A DNA stretch of 9,085 bases from a bacterium (lineage in GTDB: Bacteria > Latescibacterota > UBA2968), in NCBI GenBank assembly GCA_027296045.1, contig JAPUJS010000170.1:1-9085 (forward strand). The letters run 5' to 3'. Below, piece by piece: positions 1 to 6,554 of this stretch. The position numbers were made by a program, and so were the translations under genes. A model generated the notes under the pieces. The model was not told the origin of the DNA. It saw nothing but the letters and a program-made list of their open reading frames with translations, and made no database searches. Positions within the stretch are counted from its first letter, which is position 1. Each line of letters opens with the position of its first letter.

Positions 1-28
1 GCAACAGTTGAAAGAGGAGACCATCGAC

Positions 29-874
29 ATGGTTATTAAAGGCTTTGACCAAAACCAGCTCGACCCCGAATTCGCCGACCAGGTCATGAAACGCATTGGC
101 GTGGTTGGCGCAGAAATCGGCGATGAAAACGGCAATCTCTGGCTTTCCACCGAAGACAATCAACGCTTCATCATCCGCATGCCGCGCTCTGAAATCCAGT
201 CCATTGTCGAAGGCCAGATGCCCGGCATTTTAGAACACCGCAAAAGCATGGCCCTGGTCACCGACCCCGATGAATTTCCAAAAGATAAAGAAGAAGATGT
301 CTTTTGTTTTCTCGACAGCCTGCTGAAAGCATTTTCCCTCAGCCTCACCGGCGTCATCCTCGACGCCAAAGAAGGCACCACCCTTGCCCGGGCGGTTGTC
401 GAAGGTGGAGGCGCCTCCAAAACCCTGCCCCTCAAAACTCGGGACGCCATCGCTCTGGCAGGACGAATGCAGGCCCCCCTCTACGCCACCACGCGCATCC
501 TGGACGGCGTCAGTTTCGGGGAAGGCATTGACCCGGTTCCCAAACAGGACGCCCTGAATGCCATCGAAACCGTCGACGAACAGGCCACCTGGACACGCCT
601 GCTCAGACAGGCCATAGAAAAAGGTGCCCCTCAAATCCGAGTGACACCCACCGACGATGGAGCCGAAATCCACTTTGGAAACACCACCGAGACCCTCACC
701 TCTGAAACCTACGGCAATTTGCGTAATTTCCTGAACGGCCTCCTTGAACAGGGCCAGAGCACCCTCTATTCCCGCATGAACAATCGGCAATTTCGCCTCA
801 ACATTGCCACATCCACAACCGCGGAAAAACCCCACTCGGCTTTCACAGTCGAGATTCATCTTGAATCAAAATAA
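29..874 (+). CDS. Bifunctional nuclease (BFN/DUF151) domain protein with a GspE/PilB N2-like C-terminal domain
   Basis: The product is 281 residues. I chose ATG 29 over an in-frame TTG at 8 because a GAGGAG ribosome site (14-19) sits nine bases before the ATG and would lie inside the gene if TTG were used. Residues about 25-165 look like a BFN/DUF151 domain: a beta-rich start, a long helix around SLLKAFSLSLTGVILDA, and the family's RPSDAIALA-like motif seen here as TRDAIALAGRMQAPLYAT (D139). Known BFN proteins are reported to have RNase/DNase activity, but many members are uncharacterised. Residues about 187-281 (LLRQAIEKGAPQIRVTPTDD, then NRQFRLNIATS) resemble the N2 domain before the ATPase core of type II secretion/type IV pilus ATPases (the ASDIHIEP and GRFRLR..VS pattern). 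No Walker motifs are present, so it is not an ATPase. The BFN call is fairly secure; the C-terminal call rests on motif similarity alone. A terminator follows directly. Confidence 0.72.
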   Translation: MVIKGFDQNQLDPEFADQVMKRIGVVGAEIGDENGNLWLSTEDNQRFIIRMPRSEIQSIVEGQMPGILEHRKSMALVTDPDEFPKDKEEDVFCFLDSLLKAFSLSLTGVILDAKEGTTLARAVVEGGGASKTLPLKTRDAIALAGRMQAPLYATTRILDGVSFGEGIDPVPKQDALNAIETVDEQATWTRLLRQAIEKGAPQIRVTPTDDGAEIHFGNTTETLTSETYGNLRNFLNGLLEQGQSTLYSRMNNRQFRLNIATSTTAEKPHSAFTVEIHLESK

Positions 875-900
875 TTCACAACTATTTGATAAATAAAAAG

Positions 901-938
901 AAAGCGCCTCTATCCCTAAAATGAGAGGCGCTTTTTTT
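901..938 (+). terminator. Intrinsic (Rho-independent) terminator after the BFN gene
   Basis: A perfect 11-bp stem (AAAGCGCCTCT at 901-911 pairing with AGAGGCGCTTT at 924-934) has a 12-base loop and continues into a run of seven T (932-938). It begins 26 bases after the stop codon at 872-874. An A-rich stretch lies just before the left arm (891-900), so the element could also terminate transcription from the other direction, although no minus-strand gene is seen in the window. Confidence 0.93.
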
Positions 939-1058
939 ATAGGCTTCCTTGACAGTTGTTTAGGTTAGGGCAAATTGAAGCCTTACAGAAAGTTGTTGCT
1001 GAAGCTCGAATTCCTGATACCAATTAAAACACAAAATGGCGTCATACACGCACAGACT

Positions 1059-1077
1059 AATGCAAAATATCTGCATT
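1059..1077. repeat. Inverted repeat AATGCA-N7-TGCATT, possible operator
   Basis: Perfect 6-bp arms at 1059-1064 and 1072-1077 are separated by seven bases, giving an operator-like dyad with half-site centres about 13 bases apart. It lies in the AT-rich gap before the triple-DUF5069 gene and nine bases or so from a second dyad. No regulator gene in the window obviously matches it. It could also be chance in AT-rich DNA. Confidence 0.35.
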
Positions 1078-1085
1078 TATTTTAT

Positions 1086-1101
1086 ATAAATACATATTTA
1101 T
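1086..1101. repeat. AT-only inverted repeat ATAAATA-CA-TATTTAT
   Basis: Two perfect 7-bp arms (1086-1092 and 1095-1101) flank a CA centre. The arms contain only A and T, so the dyad is less surprising than one of mixed composition. Its position beside another dyad and upstream of a gene makes a regulatory site, or a melting/bending element, possible. Confidence 0.35.
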
Positions 1102-1433
1102 TAAACAGTTATTGAAATAGAGTTATTTTATCTGCGCAGGGAATATTGGTCTGAAGTGGGTATTATTCTGTCCCTTATCAAAGTACCCGCCAAAATTCCG
1201 GATGAACCGATAAAATCAATGAATCAGCTTAAAAAATCTACCCGATCGACCGTGCTCACCTCAACAGAGGAACACCCCAAGCACCTTCAGCCAGCCTTGC
1301 AAACCCTGGATCAATTGCGTACTTTCAAGTGTGTGGGATGGACTTGCACACCTATCAGTCCGACCACAAAACATCCAGTGCAGGAATCAGAAAACTCGAA
1401 ATCAACAGACCAATAACATAAGGATACTCCCCT

Positions 1434-2726
1434 ATGGACCTCTCTAAGCAGCCCCCCCGTCGCCCCTCTAACTTCTCCATCGTCGGCATTTTAAACCTGG
1501 CCCGCATGATAGACAAGGCTCGGGCTGACAACGACGAAACCCTTGGCGAATATGTCTACGGAGATAACTCCGGCCTGGACAAAATCTTGCTCGAATTCCT
1601 GGACATCTCCGCCGACGATTTCGCCGATACCGCCGGACGCTACAGCGATGAAGCCCTGGGCGAATGGGTCTTAAAGGTCTCCGAAAAAACCGAAGCGGAA
1701 ATCAACGCCTTCAACGACTTCCACATGAAACGCGAGCCTGAAGATGATGCCGGGAAAGGCCGCTTAAAAGCCCGCGTTGAAAAATTCGCCCCCGGCAACA
1801 CAGACATCAAAACCGTCCTTCAGTCCATCGAACTCGACGACTGGGGCGATTTTCGCGAAGTCGACCTCACCGCCCGTGCGCCCCGAACTCCCTATTGTCG
1901 AGACGTTGCCGGAATCTATGCAGCCGCCCGACTGGCCGACAAAGCCCGTGCCGATAAATGCGGCAAACTCCACGACTATATTTATAACTGCCCCATCGAT
2001 GAAGCCCTGCTCAAATTTCTAAACATCTCCGCCGAAGCCTTCCAGGAATCCGCCTACCACAACCCCAACGATTTGGAACTCACCGACTGGGTATTTCAAA
2101 ACACCAACTGTATCCGCGCCGAAATATCCGCCTTCAATGCCCATATCGCCCAAAAAGGGCCGGATACAGACGAACTACGTGACATCTTTGAAAAAAGTGT
2201 GAATCGGGTTGCCCCCGGACGCACCGATATCACCACCTGGTTCGACCTCCTCGACCTGGACGACGAACACAGCTACAATACCGTCGACCTCACCCGCCAC
2301 GCCCCCAGGAGTCCCTACGACCTGTCTGTGGGGGGCATCGCCTCGTTTGCTCGACTGATCGACAAAGGCCGGGCCGCGCTTTCCGACACCCTGGGCGACT
2401 TTTGGTTTGGCGATGACTCTGGCATCGACCGTCGCGTTCTCGAATTCCTCGGCGTTTCCGAAGAGACCTTTCGAGCCGCCCTTCAGGAGAACCCCACAGA
2501 CGCCGACATCCTGTCCTGGCTGGAAAAGACCGCCCCCAAATCTGCCCTGGAGATCGAAGCCTTCAACGATCAAATCTCTCAATTCGGCCCCCCGGAAGAA
2601 CGGCTGGCCTGGTTTCAGGGCATGATCTCCAGAATCGATCCATCTCGCACCGACATCGACACCTTCTTTGCCCTGATGCACCTGGACGACCAGGTCTCCT
2701 TCGCCCGACTCAAAGTCGGGGTGTAA
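1434..2726 (+). CDS. Protein of three tandem DUF5069 domains
   Basis: The product is 430 residues from ATG 1434, with AAGGA nine bases upstream. It is made almost entirely of three copies of one unit of about 141 residues: 1-142, 143-283 and 284-430. Each starts with a (V/M)DL...R(S/T)P(Y/N) segment, goes on to a helix such as LARMIDKARA, then a LLEFLDIS-like segment, an EI.AFN helix, and ends with a P(G/S).TDI.T......LDD motif (for example APGRTDITTWFDLLDLDD). This matches DUF5069, a family of unknown function usually seen, as far as I know, as a single-domain protein of about 140-150 residues. The middle copy has diverged most and lost residues between its two central helices (KLHDYIYNCPIDEALL, against the GDNSG or GDDSG loops of copies 1 and 3). 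No signal peptide or membrane segment is seen, so the protein is probably cytoplasmic. I assign no biochemical role. Confidence 0.85.
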   Translation: MDLSKQPPRRPSNFSIVGILNLARMIDKARADNDETLGEYVYGDNSGLDKILLEFLDISADDFADTAGRYSDEALGEWVLKVSEKTEAEINAFNDFHMKREPEDDAGKGRLKARVEKFAPGNTDIKTVLQSIELDDWGDFREVDLTARAPRTPYCRDVAGIYAAARLADKARADKCGKLHDYIYNCPIDEALLKFLNISAEAFQESAYHNPNDLELTDWVFQNTNCIRAEISAFNAHIAQKGPDTDELRDIFEKSVNRVAPGRTDITTWFDLLDLDDEHSYNTVDLTRHAPRSPYDLSVGGIASFARLIDKGRAALSDTLGDFWFGDDSGIDRRVLEFLGVSEETFRAALQENPTDADILSWLEKTAPKSALEIEAFNDQISQFGPPEERLAWFQGMISRIDPSRTDIDTFFALMHLDDQVSFARLKVGV

Positions 2727-2736
2727 ACACACCCGA
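2704..2736 (+). other. Overlapping hairpins around the stop codon of the DUF5069 gene
   Basis: A 7-bp perfect stem (CCCGACT 2704-2710 with AGTCGGG 2714-2720, loop CAA) overlaps a second possible stem (GGGTGT 2719-2724 with ACACCC 2729-2734, extendable through a bulged G by C2717-G2735 and T2716-A2736). The stop codon TAA is at 2724-2726. The stems share 2716-2720, so both cannot fully form. No T-run follows, so this is not an ordinary intrinsic terminator. It may protect or partly end the upstream message before the TPR gene begins at 2761. Confidence 0.35.
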
Positions 2737-2760
2737 TCGAGAAAGCCGGGAGATACGGCC

Positions 2761-4647
2761 TTGAATCACCTGAACAGATCGTTAATCGCAGTCACCGGTT
2801 TCCTCGGTCTCCACATCCTGATGGTGTTCTGGCAATCGGCCGGTTTGTGGGGCGTCGATATGCTATCCTATGTCTCGACCTGGATTCAGGGACTTTTTAT
2901 TTTCCTGAGTGGCCTGCTGGTCTATGCCGGACTTCGACAGATGCCCCAACCGATGTTCGAACGATTCTCCTTCCCTGTCACTCCCTTCCTGATCATCCTG
3001 GCTATCCTGGCTTTTATCGGACTTCGCTCGGCCATCCACCTGCTCGGCGATGGCTATCTCCTCATCCGAGAACTCGAAGAAGGCGTTCTCATCTCGCTCC
3101 ACAAAAACGAGCCCCTGTCCCTGTGGCTTCTTGCTACCCTGCACAACACATCTCTTTCGGCCGAAACCACAGGCCGTCTATATAGTGTACTATCCGGCAT
3201 TTTCTATGTGTTCCTCACCCTTCCGGTTTGCCGCCTCTTAGGTCAAAATCGTCTCGAAAAAATTCTGATCCTGGCATTTCTCATCACCCCGGGATTCCTC
3301 CAGTTATTTTTTGGCTACATTGAAACCTATTCCCTCCTTTTCCCCTTCATCCTGCTCTACCTTCTATTCGGTTTTCAGACCCTTCGAAACAATCTGCCCA
3401 TTTGGAGACCCGCTGCCCTGCTGGGCCTCCTGATCCCGCTTCATTTCGCCACCGCATCCTTCCTTCCGTCCCTGTTGGCGCTTATCGTGTTTCGGGCGAG
3501 GATGGAAAACCGTCTGAATCTGAAACACCTGCTCGTCTCGCTCGGGGTTCTGCCAGTTACAACCTTGCTTCTTTTTCTGGTCCTGGACTTTCATCCCCTG
3601 ATCTATCTGATGCAGGAAAGCGGATCACACTTTCTCCCCCTTCTATCACCGTCCGACATTTCGCCTTACCCCTTGCTGTCTCTCCAACACCTCTCCGATT
3701 TTCTCAACCAACAACTCCTGGTGATCCCGTCCACCCTCCTGGTCCTCCCGCTCGCTTTTGGCGCCCGCAGCCCTCGAAACCCCGACCGCTCCTTTTTGCT
3801 CATCGCAGCCCTGTTTCCCCTTCTTCTGAGCTTTCTGGGCAACCCCAAAATCGGCGCTTTCCGCGACTGGGACGCCCTGGCATTGCCCGCTGTGCCCCTC
3901 ACACTCTGGGCCGCCCTCTTCCTGATGGTTCGAATTCAAAACCCCCACCAACAGATCCGTATTGGCTTTCTCATCGGCAGTGCAACCGGACTCCACACCC
4001 TGCTCTGGGTTGGTCTAAATGCCCATTCGGTCTCTTCCGAGGACAGGTATCAACACCTGCTCCACACCTCCCACCTCTCGCCCTATGCCCGGAGCTTCGG
4101 TTTTGAAAGCCTGGGTACCTATTATCGAGAACAGGGCCGCGTCAATCAGGCCTTAAAAGCCTATCAAAATGCCCTGGACATCAACCCAGACCACCCCCGA
4201 TACTCGCAGATCATCGGGCTCCTCTACTATCAACAAGGCCAGTACCAGGAATCGATCTCATATTCTCAAAAAGCAATCGAGATCCAACCCGACTTTCTGG
4301 AAGCCATCAGGAACCTGGGGAATGCGTATATCAGACTGGGCGAATCCCAAAAGGCAATCCCATTCCTCCAGGAAGGCCTGGAGCAAGACCCGAGCAATTC
4401 CCAGATCCACAACAGTCTCGCGGCAGCCTACTTCAGCCTGAACCAGCATACAAAGGCGATCCACCATTTTCAAAAAGCCATTGCCTTCGACGCCCAAAAC
4501 CTGCAGGCCTATTATAATCTGGGTACGTTGTATGGAGAACTGAGGGAGATACAGAATCAGCGAGCATGTTTCCAAAAAATCCTCGAACTGGACCCATCCT
4601 ACCCGCGTGCAGCAAAAATCCGAACCTGGCTCAAAGCAAACCCCTGA
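2761..4647 (+). CDS. Polytopic membrane protein (GT-C glycosyltransferase-like) with five C-terminal TPR repeats
   Basis: The product is 628 residues. The start is TTG 2761, backed by GGGAG (2748-2752) eight bases upstream and by a hydrophobic segment beginning immediately. Residues 1 to about 430 contain roughly ten or more hydrophobic helices. The first long loop carries HLLGDGYLLIRELEEG (about 93-108), of the acidic kind found in GT-C lipid-linked sugar transferases; E188 (GYIETYS) and FRDWD (367-371) are other polar motifs next to membrane helices. Residues 445-614 are five consecutive 34-residue TPRs ending in DINPDH, EIQPDF, EQDPSN, AFDAQN and ELDPSY, followed by a 14-residue tail. This layout is common in bacterial membrane proteins annotated only as TPR or glycosyltransferase-like. 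I infer transfer of a sugar to a periplasmic or envelope acceptor, with the TPRs binding a partner. The substrate is unknown, and a purely structural role cannot be excluded. The gene lies 34 bases after the DUF5069 gene and may be co-transcribed. Confidence 0.78.
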   Translation: MNHLNRSLIAVTGFLGLHILMVFWQSAGLWGVDMLSYVSTWIQGLFIFLSGLLVYAGLRQMPQPMFERFSFPVTPFLIILAILAFIGLRSAIHLLGDGYLLIRELEEGVLISLHKNEPLSLWLLATLHNTSLSAETTGRLYSVLSGIFYVFLTLPVCRLLGQNRLEKILILAFLITPGFLQLFFGYIETYSLLFPFILLYLLFGFQTLRNNLPIWRPAALLGLLIPLHFATASFLPSLLALIVFRARMENRLNLKHLLVSLGVLPVTTLLLFLVLDFHPLIYLMQESGSHFLPLLSPSDISPYPLLSLQHLSDFLNQQLLVIPSTLLVLPLAFGARSPRNPDRSFLLIAALFPLLLSFLGNPKIGAFRDWDALALPAVPLTLWAALFLMVRIQNPHQQIRIGFLIGSATGLHTLLWVGLNAHSVSSEDRYQHLLHTSHLSPYARSFGFESLGTYYREQGRVNQALKAYQNALDINPDHPRYSQIIGLLYYQQGQYQESISYSQKAIEIQPDFLEAIRNLGNAYIRLGESQKAIPFLQEGLEQDPSNSQIHNSLAAAYFSLNQHTKAIHHFQKAIAFDAQNLQAYYNLGTLYGELREIQNQRACFQKILELDPSYPRAAKIRTWLKANP

Positions 4648-4694
4648 CACAATATGTCTCTGGCATTTTTTAAATTTCCCCTTATTTTAGATTT

Positions 4695-4988
4695 ATGTCC
4701 GATCCCATCGAACTGCCCATCGACGACACCCTGGACCTCCACCTCTTTTTTCCCAAAGATGTCAAAACCCTGGTACCCGACTATCTCGAACTGTGCCGGG
4801 AACGCGACATCCTGGATGTCCGCATCGTCCATGGCAAAGGCACGGGCGCCCTGAGACGAACCGTTCACGCCATTTTAGACCGCCTCGCCTTTGTGCACCA
4901 CTACCAACTGGCCGGTATCGACGGCGGAAGCTGGGGCGCCACCCTGGTCAAGCTCTCGCCGTTTCAAAACCGGGAGGACGCACCATGA
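4695..4988 (+). CDS. Stand-alone Smr (MutS2 C-terminal-like) domain protein
   Basis: The product is 97 residues, almost only an Smr domain. Recognisable parts are LDLH (13-16, the usual DLH motif), IVHGKGTGALR (44-54, the conserved HGKG.G.LR loop) and GGSWGATLVKL (77-87, the usual G..GAT.V.L end). Smr domains act as nicking endonucleases or RNA endonucleases in MutS2, in plant and animal proteins and in single-domain bacterial forms, so a role in DNA or RNA cleavage is inferred from the family. ATG 4695 is the only good start: an in-frame TAA at 4671-4673 blocks extension. No Shine-Dalgarno sequence is visible; the bases before the start are AT-rich. The end overlaps the sirtuin gene as ATGA (4985-4988), so the two are very probably translated together. 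Confidence 0.88.
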   Translation: MSDPIELPIDDTLDLHLFFPKDVKTLVPDYLELCRERDILDVRIVHGKGTGALRRTVHAILDRLAFVHHYQLAGIDGGSWGATLVKLSPFQNREDAP

Positions 4989-5749
4989 AAAACGGAATTC
5001 CGGACCTGGACCTGATCGATTACCTCCAGAACGCCACCCGCATCCTCATCTTCACCGGTGCCGGCATCTCCACCGCCAGCGGCATTCCCGACTTTCGCGG
5101 GCCCAACGGCGTCTGGAAAGTGCGCCAGCCCGTCTACTACCAGGACTTTATGGCCTCCGAAGAAGCCCGCATCGAATCCTGGGATCAAAAACTGGAAGGC
5201 TGGGCGGCCTTTGAAAACGCGATGCCAAACGCCGTCCACAAAGCCATTGCCGATCTGGAAGCTGCCGATAAAATCGAAGCCGTTATCACCCAGAACATCG
5301 ACGGCCTCCACGCCCGGGCAGGCACGACCCAAGACCACCTCATCGAACTCCACGGCACCAACGCGGCCATCGAATGCCAATCCTGTGGTGCCAGAAGTGA
5401 TCCCGAACGCCACTACGCCGCCTTCCGGCGCACCCGCAAACCTCCGGTGTGTGCCTGCGGCGGCTTCCTCAAAACCGCCACTATCTCCTTCGGCCAAAAC
5501 CTCCTCGAAGACAACCTCTACCGGGCCACCAACGCCGCAGGCCAGGCCGATCTGGTCCTCTCACTCGGGTCCACCCTCTCCGTCTACCCGGCCGCTTCCT
5601 TCCCACTCCTGACGGCTCGAAAGGGTGCCCCGTATATCATCATCAACCAGGGCGAAACCGACCACGACAACAGTCCCGCCCTCAGCCTCCGCTTAGAAGG
5701 AGATGTCACCGAACTTTTCCCCCCGGCAGTCGAAGCAGCCCTGTCCTGA
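4985..5749 (+). CDS. Sir2-family NAD-dependent protein deacylase (sirtuin)
   Basis: The product is 254 residues from ATG 4985, with GGGAGG (4972-4977) seven bases upstream; the open frame extends further left but only through the Smr gene. All main sirtuin motifs are present: GAGISTASGIPDFRGPNGVW (25-44), TQNIDGLHARAG (102-113), catalytic H123 in ELHG, a zinc site from C131, C134, C156 and C158, GSTLSVYPAA and INQGE. It should remove acyl groups from lysine using NAD, giving nicotinamide and O-acyl-ADP-ribose, in the cytoplasm. The Tyr-x-x-Arg pair that marks CobB/SIRT5-type desuccinylases is not visible in the corresponding region (about 57-73), which favours deacetylation. The segment after the zinc site reads LKTATISFGQ instead of the commoner LKP..V.FGE. 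It is a free-standing enzyme with no fused defence domain. Its substrate may be a neighbour, but that is a guess. Confidence 0.95.
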   Translation: MKNGIPDLDLIDYLQNATRILIFTGAGISTASGIPDFRGPNGVWKVRQPVYYQDFMASEEARIESWDQKLEGWAAFENAMPNAVHKAIADLEAADKIEAVITQNIDGLHARAGTTQDHLIELHGTNAAIECQSCGARSDPERHYAAFRRTRKPPVCACGGFLKTATISFGQNLLEDNLYRATNAAGQADLVLSLGSTLSVYPAASFPLLTARKGAPYIIINQGETDHDNSPALSLRLEGDVTELFPPAVEAALS

Positions 5750-5839
5750 TCCTGAATCCCTCAAATGGCAGGTATCCGACCGTTAGAAAGCGCTCTGTAC
5801 CAATCCACTTCTGCACATCGACATTGGAGGAGCACCCCC

Positions 5840-6496
5840 TTGCAGCACATTTTAAACGTGATTGAAGTTCGCATCCTCGGGTCCCTCATGGAAAAAGAAA
5901 AAACCACGCCCGAATACTATCCGCTCACCCTCAACGCCCTCACCCGCGCCTGCAACCAGAAAAACAACCGCAACCCCGTCGTCAGCTTCGACGAAAAAAC
6001 GGTGGCCGCCACCCTCGACACCTTAGGCTTCCACAAAGACCTCACCAAGCGCATCCTCTCCGACGACAGCCGCGTGCCCAAATACCGCCACGACCTCACC
6101 AAGACCCTGAACCTGACCGATGCCGAGCTTGCCGCCCTGTGTGTCTTGATGCTCCGAGGCCCCCAAACCCTGGGCGAAATCCGGGGCCGCACCGAACGCC
6201 TTCACCCCTTCGAAAGCCTGGAAGAAGTGGAACAAACCCTTCAGGCCTTAATCACCCGCGAACCCCCACTGGCCACTCAATTGCCCCGCCAGATGGGCCG
6301 CAAAGAAGCCCGCTTTGCCCATCTCCTTTCGGGAGAAGTCGAAACCGAAGAACCGGATATTACCGAACCCGCCGTCCTGGAAATCCGCGCCGACAACCAA
6401 CGAATGGATCAACTCGAAGGGGAAGTACAATCCCTCAAAGGGGAACTCCAGGACCTCAAAGATCAATTCACCGCCTTCAAACAACAATTTGAATAA
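5840..6496 (+). CDS. yceH: YceH family protein (DUF480)
   Basis: The product is 218 residues. The start is TTG 5840, not the upstream ATG 5765: GGAGGAG (5826-5832) lies seven bases before the TTG, and homology to E. coli YceH begins here (NVIEVRILGSLMEKEKTTPE matches its ALEARVIGCLLEKQ.TTPE start). Conserved parts are YYPLTLNALTRACNQKNNRN (27-46), LRGPQTLGEIRGRTERLHPF (105-124) and GRKEARFAHLLSGEV (153-167). Residues about 182-217 form a heptad-rich, charged coiled coil (QLEGEVQSLKGELQDLKDQF). The YceH fold holds two winged-helix domains, suggesting nucleic-acid binding, but the function is not firmly known. The first winged helix differs around GFHKDLTKRILSDDSR (63-78), where E. coli has a more aromatic loop. 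It lies 90 bases after the sirtuin gene and may be in the same transcript. Confidence 0.93.
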   Translation: MQHILNVIEVRILGSLMEKEKTTPEYYPLTLNALTRACNQKNNRNPVVSFDEKTVAATLDTLGFHKDLTKRILSDDSRVPKYRHDLTKTLNLTDAELAALCVLMLRGPQTLGEIRGRTERLHPFESLEEVEQTLQALITREPPLATQLPRQMGRKEARFAHLLSGEVETEEPDITEPAVLEIRADNQRMDQLEGEVQSLKGELQDLKDQFTAFKQQFE

Positions 6497-6518
6497 TAGC
6501 GTTCTGAGTTCATCCATA

Positions 6519-6552
6519 CCTGGAACCCAAAACTCGAAATCCGGAACCGAAA
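6519..6552. repeat. Degenerate heptad tandem repeat before the YccV-domain gene
   Basis: Read on the + strand, the bases divide into four 7-mers and one 6-mer: CCTGGAA, CCCAAAA, CTCGAAA, TCCGGAA, CCGAAA. All follow a pyrimidine-pyrimidine-pyrimidine, purine-purine, AA pattern (on the other strand TTYYRRR). The array fills most of the 58-base gap between yceH and the next gene and ends two bases before its ATG. A 13-base string within it (AAAACTCGAAATC, 6529-6541) occurs again at 1391-1403, before the DUF5069 gene. It looks like a dispersed intergenic heptanucleotide repeat, comparable in kind to the short tandem heptamers known from cyanobacteria. Confidence 0.6.
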
Positions 6553-6554
6553 CC

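Larger units (their letters stand above)
940..1433. other. 494-base gene-free region with an AT-rich core; likely promoter/regulatory region of the DUF5069 gene
   Basis: No convincing gene lies here. Bases about 1010-1135 are much more AT-rich than the surrounding coding DNA. This core holds two perfect inverted repeats, listed separately. A perfect TTGACA (949-954) has no acceptable -10 box at 16-18 bases, so I do not call it a promoter. From about 1156 to 1416 an open frame begins with GTG, but its codons lack the strong third-position C of every real gene here and I do not accept it. Bases 1381-1401 resemble heptad repeat units found again near 6519. The ribosome site of the next gene (AAGGA, 1420-1424) is at the right end. 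Confidence 0.6.

Noticed and set aside
949..977. Perfect TTGACA box as a promoter
   Set aside because: The position 17 bases downstream reads AAATTG and nothing nearby resembles a -10 box.
1156..1416. 86-codon open frame starting with GTG
   Set aside because: No well-placed ribosome site, no recognisable domain, and no third-position C preference, unlike every real gene in the window.
4793..4984. N-terminal extension of the sirtuin frame
   Set aside because: It lies wholly inside the Smr gene and reads as Arg/Pro-rich noise; ATG 4985 has a strong ribosome site and matches the family start.
4985..5749. Sir2 gene as an antiphage defence component
   Set aside because: It is a plain deacylase with zinc-finger motifs, without fused SLOG, pAgo or TIR-type partners or an NAD-depleting effector layout nearby.
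5765..5839. Upstream ATG start for yceH
   Set aside because: The added 25 residues have no YceH similarity; TTG 5840 has GGAGGAG at ideal spacing and begins at the conserved region.
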